Shown: positions 7,511 to 14,876 of the stretch, in pieces
How positions within the stretch are numbered: position 1 is the first letter of the stretch
Layout of the letters: each line of letters starts with the position of its first letter
Assembly: GCA_937899895.1 (NCBI GenBank)
Contig: CALBQR010000021.1
Location: 1 to 40,795, forward strand
Direction of reading: 5' to 3'
Source of the DNA: an uncultured Alistipes sp.
Lineage (GTDB): Bacteria; Bacteroidota; Bacteroidia; Bacteroidales; Rikenellaceae
DNA: 40,795 nt
Made by a program: the position numbers and the translations under genes
The notes under the pieces: generated by a model
The model's input: the letters and a program-made list of their open reading frames with translations, nothing else
Database searches by the model: none
Told to the model about the DNA's origin: nothing

Positions 7511-7696
7511 ATGGCACATCCTAAACACAAAGTATCGTCAACCAGACGAGACAAGAGAAGAACCCACTACAAGGCGGTTGCTCCTACTGTTGCTGTATGC
7601 TCGAACTGCGGCGCGGCTACTCTCTATCACCGAGTATGCCCTGAGTGCGGTTTCTATCGCGGCAAGCTGGCCATCGAGAAGAAGGCTGAAGAGTAG
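7511..7696 (+). CDS. rpmF: 50S ribosomal protein L32
   Basis: Small basic large-subunit ribosomal protein of 61 residues. It starts MAHPKHKVSSTRRDKRRTHY, as in most bacterial L32 proteins, and carries a four-cysteine zinc ribbon (Cys30, Cys33, Cys43, Cys46). This is therefore the zinc-binding (C+) form. It sits between yceD and plsX in the conserved cluster. A terminator-like hairpin follows and may set the ratio of ribosomal to lipid-synthesis transcripts. Confidence 0.97.
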   Translation: MAHPKHKVSSTRRDKRRTHYKAVAPTVAVCSNCGAATLYHRVCPECGFYRGKLAIEKKAEE

Positions 7697-7713
7697 AGCA
7701 CGTTTAATTCTTT

Positions 7714-7746
7714 GCCTCTCACCCGATAAGGTGCGGGGCTTTTTTT
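7714..7746 (+). terminator. Internal terminator or attenuator between rpmF and plsX
   Basis: Imperfect stem GCCTC-t-CACC with GGTG-c-GGGGC (7714-7739), then seven Ts. No strong promoter is visible between it and plsX at 7771, so partial readthrough is likely. Confidence 0.7.
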
Positions 7747-7770
7747 GCTAACCGAAAAAATCGATACGTT

Positions 7771-8730
7771 ATGTACAAAATAGGTATTGATGCTATGGGT
7801 GGCGACTTCGCTCCCGAAGCAGCAGTTATGGGCGCAATTGCGGCAGCAGCAGCTATCGGCGAAGATAGTCGCATCGTATTGTTTGGTGCGAAGGACCAGA
7901 TCGAGGCAATTCTCGAACGCGAGAACTGTCCCACATCGACCTTCGATATCGTTCCTACGACCGAAGTTATTGAGATGTCGGATCACCCTGCACAGGCATT
8001 CACGCGAAAGCCTAATTCGAGTATTACTGTTGGTTTTGGCTATTTGGCCAAGGGCCTCATAGACGGTTTTGCAAGCGCCGGCAGCACCGGTGCAATGATG
8101 GTTGGCTCGATGTATGCAGTAAAGCCGATCGAGGGCGTAATTCGTCCTACCATTTCGTCGTTGATTCCTACCGCAATGGGTCCTTCGGGTCTGTTGCTCG
8201 ATGTAGGTCTGAATGTCGATTGCAAGCCGGAGGTACTCTACCAGTATGGTATCTTGGGAAGTATCTATGCACAGAGCGTATTGGGAATAGAAAATCCTCG
8301 CGTAGCATTACTTAACATTGGCGAGGAGAGGGAGAAAGGTAATGCACAGGCCAAAGCTACTCACGAGTTGATGGCCAACAATAACGGGACTTTCAATTTT
8401 GTAGGCAACATTGAGGGCACACAGCTCTTCACCGGTAAGGTGGCCGATGTAATCGTCTGCGACGGTTTTATGGGCAACGTACTGTTGAAGCAGGCCGAGA
8501 GCCTCTACCACATTATGAAAAAGATGGGTGTAGAGAATCGTTTCCTCGATGGAATGAACTATGAGAGTGTAGGTGGTACTCCGGTTCTGGGTATCAATGC
8601 ACCGGTAATCATAGGACACGGTTGCTCTACGCCGTTGGCAATTAAGAATATGATACTTCAAACAGAGAAGACTATTAAGGCCGATTTGGCAAATAAATTG
8701 AAAAACGTATTTAATATCACGAATGAGTAA
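7771..8730 (+). CDS. plsX: Phosphate acyltransferase PlsX
   Basis: Makes acyl-phosphate from acyl-ACP for phosphatidic acid synthesis; peripheral membrane enzyme. The 319 residues show the family start YKIGIDAMGGDFAPEAAV, the VPTTEVIEMSDHPAQAF region with its substrate-site residues, the FASAGSTGAMM loop, LLNIGEEREKGN, and DVIVCDGFMGNVLLK near residue 228. Length is normal (~310-350). It overlaps fabH by 8 bp, indicating translational coupling in the plsX-fabH pair. Confidence 0.96.
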   Translation: MYKIGIDAMGGDFAPEAAVMGAIAAAAAIGEDSRIVLFGAKDQIEAILERENCPTSTFDIVPTTEVIEMSDHPAQAFTRKPNSSITVGFGYLAKGLIDGFASAGSTGAMMVGSMYAVKPIEGVIRPTISSLIPTAMGPSGLLLDVGLNVDCKPEVLYQYGILGSIYAQSVLGIENPRVALLNIGEEREKGNAQAKATHELMANNNGTFNFVGNIEGTQLFTGKVADVIVCDGFMGNVLLKQAESLYHIMKKMGVENRFLDGMNYESVGGTPVLGINAPVIIGHGCSTPLAIKNMILQTEKTIKADLANKLKNVFNITNE

Positions 8731-9736
8731 GCACATAACTGCCGCTATTACCGGAGTCGGCGCATATCTGCCCGACTACATTTTGGATAATGACGAGCTG
8801 AGCCGTATGGTTGATACCTCTGACGAGTGGATAATGACTCGTATTGGTATTAAGACTCGCCATATCCTTAAAGATCCAACCAAGGCCTCGTCTTATATGG
8901 GCGCGATGGCCGTTAAAGAGTTGTTGGAAAAGACGGGAACCAATCCCGATGAGATCGATTTAGTGATCTGCGCAACCGTAACGCCCGATATGTTCTTCCC
9001 CTCGACGGGTAATATGATCGCCTATAAGTCAGGCTGCAAGAATGCCTTTGCATTCGATATGTCGGCCGCTTGTAGCGGATTTATGTTCGCCCTTGCAACG
9101 GGAAGCAAATATATCGAGTCGGGTGCGTGCAAGAAGGTAATCGTTGTCGGCGCCGATAAGATGTCGTCGATTGTCGATTACAACGACCGCGCAACCTGCC
9201 CTATCTTTGGCGATGGTGCCGGTGCGGTGTTGTTGGAGCCTAACGAGGAGGGCTTGGGTGTGATTGATCACATTCTGCACTCTGACGGTTCGGGCGAGAA
9301 GCACCTCCATATGAAGGCTGGTGGCTCACTGAACCCCGCCTCGCAAGAGACCTTGGCGAAGAATTGGCATACAATTACGCAGGAGGGTCAGGCTGTATTT
9401 AAGGCCGCAGTGTCGAATATGGCCGATGTAGCTGTGGAGATGATGGATCGCCACAACTTGCAGGCAGAGGATATTCGTTTCCTCGTTCCCCATCAGGCCA
9501 ACCTTCGCATCATTGATGCGACGGCAAAGCGAATGGGCTTGGAGCGCGATAAGTGTATGATCAATATCGAGCGATATGGCAATACGACCAATGGTACGTT
9601 GCCACTCTGCTTGTGGGATTATGAGAGCCGCTTGAAGAAGGGCGACAACCTTATCTTGGCAGCCTTTGGTGGCGGTTTCACTTGGGGATCGATCTATTTG
9701 AAGTGGGCCTACGACGGAGGCACCTTCTCGAAGTAG
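8723..9736 (+). CDS. fabH: 3-oxoacyl-ACP synthase III
   Basis: Condenses acyl-CoA with malonyl-ACP to start fatty-acid synthesis, often with branched primers in Bacteroidetes. The 337-residue thiolase-fold protein has the catalytic triad Cys117 (in AACSGF), His257 (in PHQAN) and Asn287 (in YGNTTNG), plus the family's GVGAYLPDYILDN start and DEWIMTRIGIKTRHI segment. The start codon lies inside the end of plsX. A strong terminator follows at 9853. Confidence 0.96.
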   Translation: MSKHITAAITGVGAYLPDYILDNDELSRMVDTSDEWIMTRIGIKTRHILKDPTKASSYMGAMAVKELLEKTGTNPDEIDLVICATVTPDMFFPSTGNMIAYKSGCKNAFAFDMSAACSGFMFALATGSKYIESGACKKVIVVGADKMSSIVDYNDRATCPIFGDGAGAVLLEPNEEGLGVIDHILHSDGSGEKHLHMKAGGSLNPASQETLAKNWHTITQEGQAVFKAAVSNMADVAVEMMDRHNLQAEDIRFLVPHQANLRIIDATAKRMGLERDKCMINIERYGNTTNGTLPLCLWDYESRLKKGDNLILAAFGGGFTWGSIYLKWAYDGGTFSK

Positions 9737-9852
9737 TTCGAGTGGCAACTGCCTTGAATATGGGAGGGCTGTTCTGTGATCGAAGAGTATCATAGAGTGA
9801 TCGGCCCGATCTGTGTCGGGGAGTAGCGTACTCGATGACGATAGACAACGAT

Positions 9853-9911
9853 AGACGAGAGGTGCGTTTTCATATTCAGAGATTGAAACGCCATCTCGTC
9901 TGTTGTTTTTT
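9853..9911 (+). terminator. Terminator of the fabH operon
   Basis: Long hairpin: agacgaga (9853-9860) pairs with tctcgtct (9894-9901) and gcgttt (9864-9869) with aaacgc (9886-9891), followed by a T-rich run that ends at the tRNA gene. The 116 bp between fabH and the hairpin show no gene; they contain a small direct repeat, acgatagac. Confidence 0.75.
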
Positions 9912-9983
9912 GGCTCTATAGTTCAAGGGATAGAACGAGGGTTTCCTAAACCCTAAATTCGCGTTCGAGTCGCGGTGGAGCTA
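9912..9983 (+). tRNA. tRNA-Arg (anticodon CCT)
   Basis: A 72-nt cloverleaf: acceptor ggctcta/tggagct (one G-T at the end), D-stem gttc/gaac, anticodon stem agggt/accct around loop ttCCTaa, and T-arm tcgcg-ttcgagt-cgcgg; discriminator A at 9983. CCA is not encoded. It reads the rare arginine codon AGG. Confidence 0.93.
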
Positions 9984-9992
9984 CAAAATTTA

Positions 9993-10028
9993 ACGAGTTA
10001 CTCGTGGATACGGGCAACTCGTTTTTTT
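9993..10028. terminator. Terminator after tRNA-Arg
   Basis: A 7-bp stem, acgagtt/aactcgt (9993-9999 with 10016-10022), followed by a run of Ts. In the minus direction it is followed by a T-rich stretch (ttaaatttt), so it may also end the response-regulator transcript. Confidence 0.75.
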
Positions 10029-10051
10029 GTTGTCAAAGGTGCGCATTTCAA

Positions 10052-10744
10052 TTAGTTACGCTTGTCGATCAGGCGATAGCCGATTCCTCGCACACTGATA
10101 ATCTCGATGTCGGGATCAGCTGCCAAGTGGCGACGCAGACGAGAGATATAGACATTCAGACTGCGCAGATTGAAGAAGTTGTCATCGCCCCACAATTCGC
10201 GCAATATCCCCGCCGCCTCGACAACTGCGCCTTGCTGGCGACAAAGACGCACAAGTACCGCCGCCTCGCGTGCCGAGAGGGTTGTTACGCGCCCGTCGAT
10301 TATGAGTGTTGCCGATTGTGTATTGAATTGATATTTACCCACTTGGAATGATTCTTCTACTTGCTCTGTGCGCCCTGATCGCCCTGCGAGAGCACGTACG
10401 CGCACGATCAATTCATCAATGGCAAACGGTTTTCGCAGAAAGTCGTTACCGCCAACCTCAAACCCCTTCACCACATCCTCGGTAGCCGAGCGAGCTGTTA
10501 AAAATAGAATCGGAGTCGAGCAGCCCTCACTTCGCAGGCGTCGTGCGAGCGAAAAACCGTCCATTCGCGGCATCATCACGTCGGTAACAATCACATCAAA
10601 CGCTCCATTCCGCACAGCGTTGAGGGCCTGCTCCCCATCATAGACCAATTTGACGTCGAAATCTCGATCGCCCAACGTGTCGCAAAGGATCTCGGCCAAC
10701 ATCTGCTCGTCTTCGGCGAGTAACAATTTGATTTTATTGCTCAT
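10052..10744 (-). CDS. OmpR-family response regulator
   Basis: Two-component transcription factor of 230 residues. An N-terminal receiver domain (about 5-118) has the acidic pair Glu11/Asp12, phospho-acceptor Asp55 in VTDVMMPRMDG, Thr83 and the conserved Lys105 of RKPF. A C-terminal winged helix (about 133-227) contains LSAREAAVLVRL and SLNVYISRLRRHLAADPDIEIISVRGIGYRL, typical of OmpR/PhoB. The start overlaps the kinase gene by 11 bp, so the pair is translationally coupled. The pair is similar in architecture to Bacteroides RprX/RprY, but identity cannot be claimed from sequence reading. Confidence 0.95.
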   Translation of the reverse strand: MSNKIKLLLAEDEQMLAEILCDTLGDRDFDVKLVYDGEQALNAVRNGAFDVIVTDVMMPRMDGFSLARRLRSEGCSTPILFLTARSATEDVVKGFEVGGNDFLRKPFAIDELIVRVRALAGRSGRTEQVEESFQVGKYQFNTQSATLIIDGRVTTLSAREAAVLVRLCRQQGAVVEAAGILRELWGDDNFFNLRSLNVYISRLRRHLAADPDIEIISVRGIGYRLIDKRN

Positions 10745-11978
10745 TTTCAGGGAGTTTTATAATTATCGTAGTGCCTTTGCCGATGCGGCTTTCTACCAAG
10801 ATGTCGCCGCCGTGCGCCTTGATTACCTGCTGCGCGTAGTACAGACCAAGCCCATATCCGCGTGGTCGTTGCACATCGCCCGACGGAACGCGATAGAATT
10901 TCTCGAACAGATGTGTGAGGTGCTCGCGGGCAATGCCACAGCCGTTGTCGGCAACGCGGATTTCAGTTGTGCTATCGACCTTCGCGGCGGAGAGCGTAAT
11001 GGAGAGTGGTCGCCCGCCATATTTCAAAGCGTTGTCAATTAGCGTCATAATCACACTCTTCAAGTGGTGAGGGTCGGCATTGACCAGCAACCGTTCATCG
11101 CAGTCTATATTCAGTGTCGCGTCCTCGTTGCCGCCAACTTGTATGCCCTCGACAACCTGCTCAAATATCTCTCGCAGAGCCACTTGCTCGATCGCGAGTT
11201 TGGCCTGTCGCCCCTCGACCGATACGGTCAGGATACGCTCGACCATTGCGGTCAGTTGCGAAAGTTGTGTCTCGACGATTTCGAGGTAGCGACTGCGACG
11301 CTCGATGTCGGCATCGGCCGAGAAGTTGCGCATTGCGTCGGTTGCTGCTACGGCGACCGAGATCGGAGTTTTCAGTTCGTGGGTAATGTTGTGGGTGAAA
11401 TCGCGGCGCATCTGCTCGATGGTGCGTTGGCGGAACATTGTGTGCGTCAAATAGATAAGCACCGCACTCAACAACAGAACAATCACCACCGACGAGGCTA
11501 ACAGTCCCCACATCTGCCCGAAAAATGCACGGTGGGGCACCTCGATCGTCAGTCGCAGACCGAACATCGCGTCGTCGTCGATCTCGATGAGCGTAACCAT
11601 CGGGTTGCGGATCGTGGCAGCGTCGCCACGGTGCATCATCACGCGCGAGGAGGCGGTGAGGTCGAGCACCTCGGCTGCGTAAGGCTGTAAAGCGTCCAAT
11701 TCCAAGAGGTTAGGCTCGAAATAGAAGGCAAATTCGTCGAGGTCGATTTTGATTTGCTCGGCGGCGACCAACCCAGGGATAGCGTCCATTCGGAAGGCCT
11801 TGTAGATCGACTTGTAGGTTGCCGATTCGACGCGGCGATAGAAATCTTCGACCTGATTGCGATACATTCGCCAACCCCAAAAGCATTGAACCACAGCGAG
11901 TAACACCAACGATGCGACGACTACCACCGAGATTCGGCGGAAGAACGATTGCGATATTTGGCTCTTCGGGGCGTTCAT
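10734..11978 (-). CDS. Sensor histidine kinase
   Basis: Membrane sensor kinase of 414 residues. Transmembrane helices at about 15-36 and 158-178 enclose a periplasmic sensor region (~37-157) with no recognisable domain. A short linker leads to a HisKA domain with the phospho-acceptor His200 in HNITHELKTPIS, followed by a HATPase domain: N-box VIMTLIDNALKYGG (~310), G1 box VADNGCGIA, F-box LFEKFYR and G2 box GYGLGLYYAQQVI. It phosphorylates the response regulator encoded immediately downstream. The likely -7 element (11985-11992, minus) is so close to the ATG that the transcript could be almost leaderless. Confidence 0.94.
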   Translation of the reverse strand: MNAPKSQISQSFFRRISVVVVASLVLLAVVQCFWGWRMYRNQVEDFYRRVESATYKSIYKAFRMDAIPGLVAAEQIKIDLDEFAFYFEPNLLELDALQPYAAEVLDLTASSRVMMHRGDAATIRNPMVTLIEIDDDAMFGLRLTIEVPHRAFFGQMWGLLASSVVIVLLLSAVLIYLTHTMFRQRTIEQMRRDFTHNITHELKTPISVAVAATDAMRNFSADADIERRSRYLEIVETQLSQLTAMVERILTVSVEGRQAKLAIEQVALREIFEQVVEGIQVGGNEDATLNIDCDERLLVNADPHHLKSVIMTLIDNALKYGGRPLSITLSAAKVDSTTEIRVADNGCGIAREHLTHLFEKFYRVPSGDVQRPRGYGLGLYYAQQVIKAHGGDILVESRIGKGTTIIIKLPENEQ

Positions 11979-11984
11979 ATATTA

Positions 11985-11992
11985 CAAAGGTA
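11985..11992 (-). promoter_or_regulatory. -7 element for the two-component operon (minus)
   Basis: TACCTTTG on the minus strand, with a GTTG resembling -33 (12012-12015) after a 19-bp spacer. The start of transcription would fall at about 11979, next to the ATG at 11978. Confidence 0.55.
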
Positions 11993-12077
11993 GTGAAAAG
12001 TTCGGCTCGTGCAACGGTGTTAACATTTGTTAACATTTCTTAACACTTCGTTCACGTTCTTTGGGCGAAAAGTGTGC

Positions 12078-12085
12078 TATCTTTG
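12078..12085 (+). promoter_or_regulatory. Putative -7 element for the plug-like gene
   Basis: TATCTTTG, with a TTTG at 12060-12063 but only a 14-bp spacer, which is shorter than usual. It lies inside a longer upstream reading frame, supporting the later start at 12136. Confidence 0.5.
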
Positions 12086-12135
12086 CTCTCGGAAAAACCG
12101 GTTTCCGCACACAAAATTTTCACAAACTAAAACGA

Positions 12136-12708
12136 ATGAACACAATGAAAAAGTATTTGATTATGGTCGTTTTTGCGTTGGCAGCTTTCGCAGCGACTGC
12201 ACAGGAGAAGAGCGACAAGATGTTATATGTTATTGACGGTAAGGTGGTTAGTAAGGCCGAAGTGGACGCGCTGCCGTCGAGCGATGTTCGCAATATCAAT
12301 GTGGTTAAGGGCGTCGAGGGCGTTACGTTGATCACCACCGTGGCGGCGACAAGCCCGTTGGGTGAGGTGGTTGTGGTCGGCACGCGTGGGGAGCCGATGA
12401 AGCTCAATCACGAACACACGTCGGTTACGGTCGATGAGAACACGAAGGTGGTTCGCATCAGAAGCGAAAAGCAGAAAGAAGGCGAGCAGCGCGAGGTTAA
12501 GACGTTCGTGATGAGTGGTAAGGCGAAGGCGGGCGATCCGCTGATCATAACCGTAACGGCCGACGGTAAAAAGCAGGTAATCAAGGATATGGACAAGATC
12601 AAGCCCCAGCAGATCAAGGCAATAACCGTTCTTAAAGATTCGAGCTCCGAGAAGTACAAGGAGTATGGAGATGTAACGAATGGTGTGATTATTATCGAGA
12701 TGAAATAG
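12136..12708 (+). CDS. Small secreted protein with TonB-plug-like segments
   Basis: Exported protein of 190 residues with a signal peptide (about 1-25, ending FAATAQ). Two parts resemble pieces of the plug domain of SusC-type receptors: YVIDGKVVSKAEVDALPSSD with VRNINVVKG (about 33-62), and IKPQQIKAITVLKDSSSEKY followed by GDVTNGVIIIEMK at the very C-terminus. Between them is GEVVVVGTRGE, like the receptor motif at the end of the N-terminal extension. No barrel follows. The start at 12136 (or ATG 12145) is preferred over an upstream ATG because it gives a proper signal peptide and lies after the likely promoter. It could be a periplasmic plug-fold protein that binds TonB or a receptor; the function is unknown. 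Confidence 0.7.
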   Translation: MNTMKKYLIMVVFALAAFAATAQEKSDKMLYVIDGKVVSKAEVDALPSSDVRNINVVKGVEGVTLITTVAATSPLGEVVVVGTRGEPMKLNHEHTSVTVDENTKVVRIRSEKQKEGEQREVKTFVMSGKAKAGDPLIITVTADGKKQVIKDMDKIKPQQIKAITVLKDSSSEKYKEYGDVTNGVIIIEMK

Positions 12709-12730
12709 AGCGTCTTACGCTGAAAAACGA

Positions 12731-12766
12731 GAGGGCTGCCCGCACGGGTCAGCCCTCGTCTGTTTT
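12731..12766. terminator. Bidirectional terminator
   Basis: Stem gagggctg-ccc (12731-12741) with ggg-t-cagccctc (12746-12757), a T run after it and five As before it, so it can end both the plug-like gene and the convergent corrinoid operon. Confidence 0.85.
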
Positions 12767-12779
12767 ATTGGAATGCCGA

Positions 12780-14876
12780 CTATCGGGTGGCAATGCGCTC
12801 ACCGAGGGCGTGGAGATCCTCCACGCCACAAACTTCGGTCGAACATTCGCCAATCCAACCATTCTGCTGATTGACGCCGCTATAAATCTTAATAAAGTCT
12901 ATGCCGTTGAGCGACACAGCTTTACCTTCGCTGTCAACAGCCCAATCAATGTCGATCGAGGCATCGTCAGCCGAATTTTTGTCGTTGTCGGCATAGCCGT
13001 AACCGAATTTATAGAGCACGAAATTGGTCTCCTTTCCGCTAGTGTCGATGCCGTTTTGGGGCAGGCGTGAGCCGCTGAAAACGAGCGAGTCGGCGTCGAT
13101 CCATTGCGGGAAGTAGCTCTGCAAATGGAAACTGTTTTTGTAGCAATAGCCCTCCGCGTTCTTGTTATCTACCCAACGAATATATTGCTCCGTAGCCACA
13201 TCGGGCTCACTCGTGGGGCGATAGTAAGTAATCTGATAATCAGAGTAAAACGCTACATCCAACCCCGCATTTTGAGCCAACGTGTAGAACGTCTCGCCCT
13301 TCACGTTGCGGTGTGCGCTACCCGCAATTTCGTACCACTCGTCGTCGGGCTGCCCGTTCTCATTCACATCGCGCGAAACCATAATGATACCTGGCTCGCT
13401 GCTGCCACCAATGGGATCGGTCGGTGCGGCCGTTGCGTTATAGAAGGCGTTTCCCAATACGCGGAAGTCGCGTAAGCCGCTGACATTCGGTATTGTATGA
13501 TCGAAACCTACGATCACGTAACCACCGTAGCCACCGAGCGAAATCTGGCTGCGGGTGTTATTGCCAATCGCAGCGAGAACCTTCTCGTTCATCTTTTGTT
13601 GGGTGTCGCCCGCCTCATACTTGGGCAACACATTGACGAACTGACCAACGGCCGGGCGATAGTCGAACACCTTGGTAATGTAGGGGTTAGTGTCGTTTTG
13701 GTCGGGGCTGGTGATGGTTGTGGGCTTCAAACGGCGGTGCGTGAAGGCGATGTGTGCAGGAATGTCGCCCGTTGTAACCGACCATTGGCGCACGCCGTCG
13801 GCATTGTAGCAGTGGAGCTTGCCGGGGGTAACGTAATCTCCTGCATCGGTAACCAAAATTTCGCGTGTTTCGGGATTGACTGCAACGCCGTAGGGCACTA
13901 CAATTTGGCTCTCCGTTCCATCTTTAATGAAATGGTGGTCAGCCACTTCGCGCGTCGCAAGGTTTATAATCGCATAGCTGATGTTGTGCTTTTGCGCCTG
14001 CTTGTCGAAGGCGTTGCTATAAACATAGAGCGAGTCGCCTACGCGGGTAATATTGCCCACGGGCAGGTCGAGTTTGTGCGAAACTTGGTCGGTGCGGGTG
14101 TCGATGGCGTAGAGTGCCGACTGCTTGCCGTTGTAGTCGCCGCGCGAGCTGACCCAAAGGTAGCCGTAGCGGTCGAGTTCGAGGCGATGCAGATTGATCG
14201 CCACCTCGATACGTTTCAGTTCGGTGAAGGTTTCAAGGTCGATGACCGAAACCGTTGTGTCATAATTCGGTACGCGGTATCCGCCCGAATTTGCAACATA
14301 GAGTTTATTGCCCACGATAGCCATCTCTTCGGGCTGGTAACCAACGACACATTCGCCCACGATCGAGAGTGTTGCAGTGTCGATTTTGACCACCTTGCCG
14401 GGGCGCGCGTTGGGATCAACCTGCACGGGACCCGCATACGAACTGACGTATGCAAAACCCTTGTCGAAGGTGATGTAGCGGCAATTTGCGACCGAAATCG
14501 CACCGATATGCTCGGCTGTTGAGAGGTTCATTACCTCGATCAGATTCGAGCAGTTGATGACGGCATAAAGACGCTCGCCATAGATTTGCAGGTCGTTGCC
14601 TACGTCGCCCAACTCCTTGACAACATTTGGGTTACGCTGCGGAAAGATGTTGCACGAATACTCGCCCGACTCGTAATCGAAGTAGTCCAGCGAGGCTTTG
14701 TTGCTACCCATATTTCCCTCGTTCAATAGGAAAAATCCCTTCACATCGCCCACCATCGGATCGGGATAGGTTACGATGGTATTGTCGGGCAGCAAAATAG
14801 GCTCGATATTTTCGCGGCAACCCGCCAGCGACAATGCCATAAGGCTGATTGCTAATAGTTTATCAATGGTTCTCAT
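12780..14876 (-). CDS. btuG: BtuG-like surface lipoprotein (YncE/DUF5074 beta-propeller plus C-terminal accessory domain)
   Basis: Outer-membrane lipoprotein of 698 residues, probably capturing corrinoids at the cell surface for the adjacent BtuB-like receptor. The lipobox LSLAGC places the lipidated Cys20, followed by RENIEP. Residues ~45-400 form a beta-propeller with repeated YncE-like blades; FLLNEGNMGSNKASLDYFD is the typical DUF5074/BtuG start. Residues ~420-698 form a second, beta-rich domain with GFDHTIPN, SSEPGIIMVSRD, a DVNENGQPDDEWYEIAGS calcium-loop-like motif and a Cys pair near the C-terminus (GECSTEVCG). The ATG at 14876 overlaps the receptor stop as ATGA, so an upstream frame start is rejected. 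Known BtuG proteins bind B12 very tightly; the extra domain makes this one longer. Confidence 0.8.
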   Translation of the reverse strand: MRTIDKLLAISLMALSLAGCRENIEPILLPDNTIVTYPDPMVGDVKGFFLLNEGNMGSNKASLDYFDYESGEYSCNIFPQRNPNVVKELGDVGNDLQIYGERLYAVINCSNLIEVMNLSTAEHIGAISVANCRYITFDKGFAYVSSYAGPVQVDPNARPGKVVKIDTATLSIVGECVVGYQPEEMAIVGNKLYVANSGGYRVPNYDTTVSVIDLETFTELKRIEVAINLHRLELDRYGYLWVSSRGDYNGKQSALYAIDTRTDQVSHKLDLPVGNITRVGDSLYVYSNAFDKQAQKHNISYAIINLATREVADHHFIKDGTESQIVVPYGVAVNPETREILVTDAGDYVTPGKLHCYNADGVRQWSVTTGDIPAHIAFTHRRLKPTTITSPDQNDTNPYITKVFDYRPAVGQFVNVLPKYEAGDTQQKMNEKVLAAIGNNTRSQISLGGYGGYVIVGFDHTIPNVSGLRDFRVLGNAFYNATAAPTDPIGGSSEPGIIMVSRDVNENGQPDDEWYEIAGSAHRNVKGETFYTLAQNAGLDVAFYSDYQITYYRPTSEPDVATEQYIRWVDNKNAEGYCYKNSFHLQSYFPQWIDADSLVFSGSRLPQNGIDTSGKETNFVLYKFGYGYADNDKNSADDASIDIDWAVDSEGKAVSLNGIDFIKIYSGVNQQNGWIGECSTEVCGVEDLHALGERIATR

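Noticed and set aside
13497..14522. A 341-codon plus-strand frame antisense to the BtuG-like gene
   Set aside because: The minus-strand lipoprotein has a lipobox, propeller blades and translational coupling. The plus-strand translation shows no domain.
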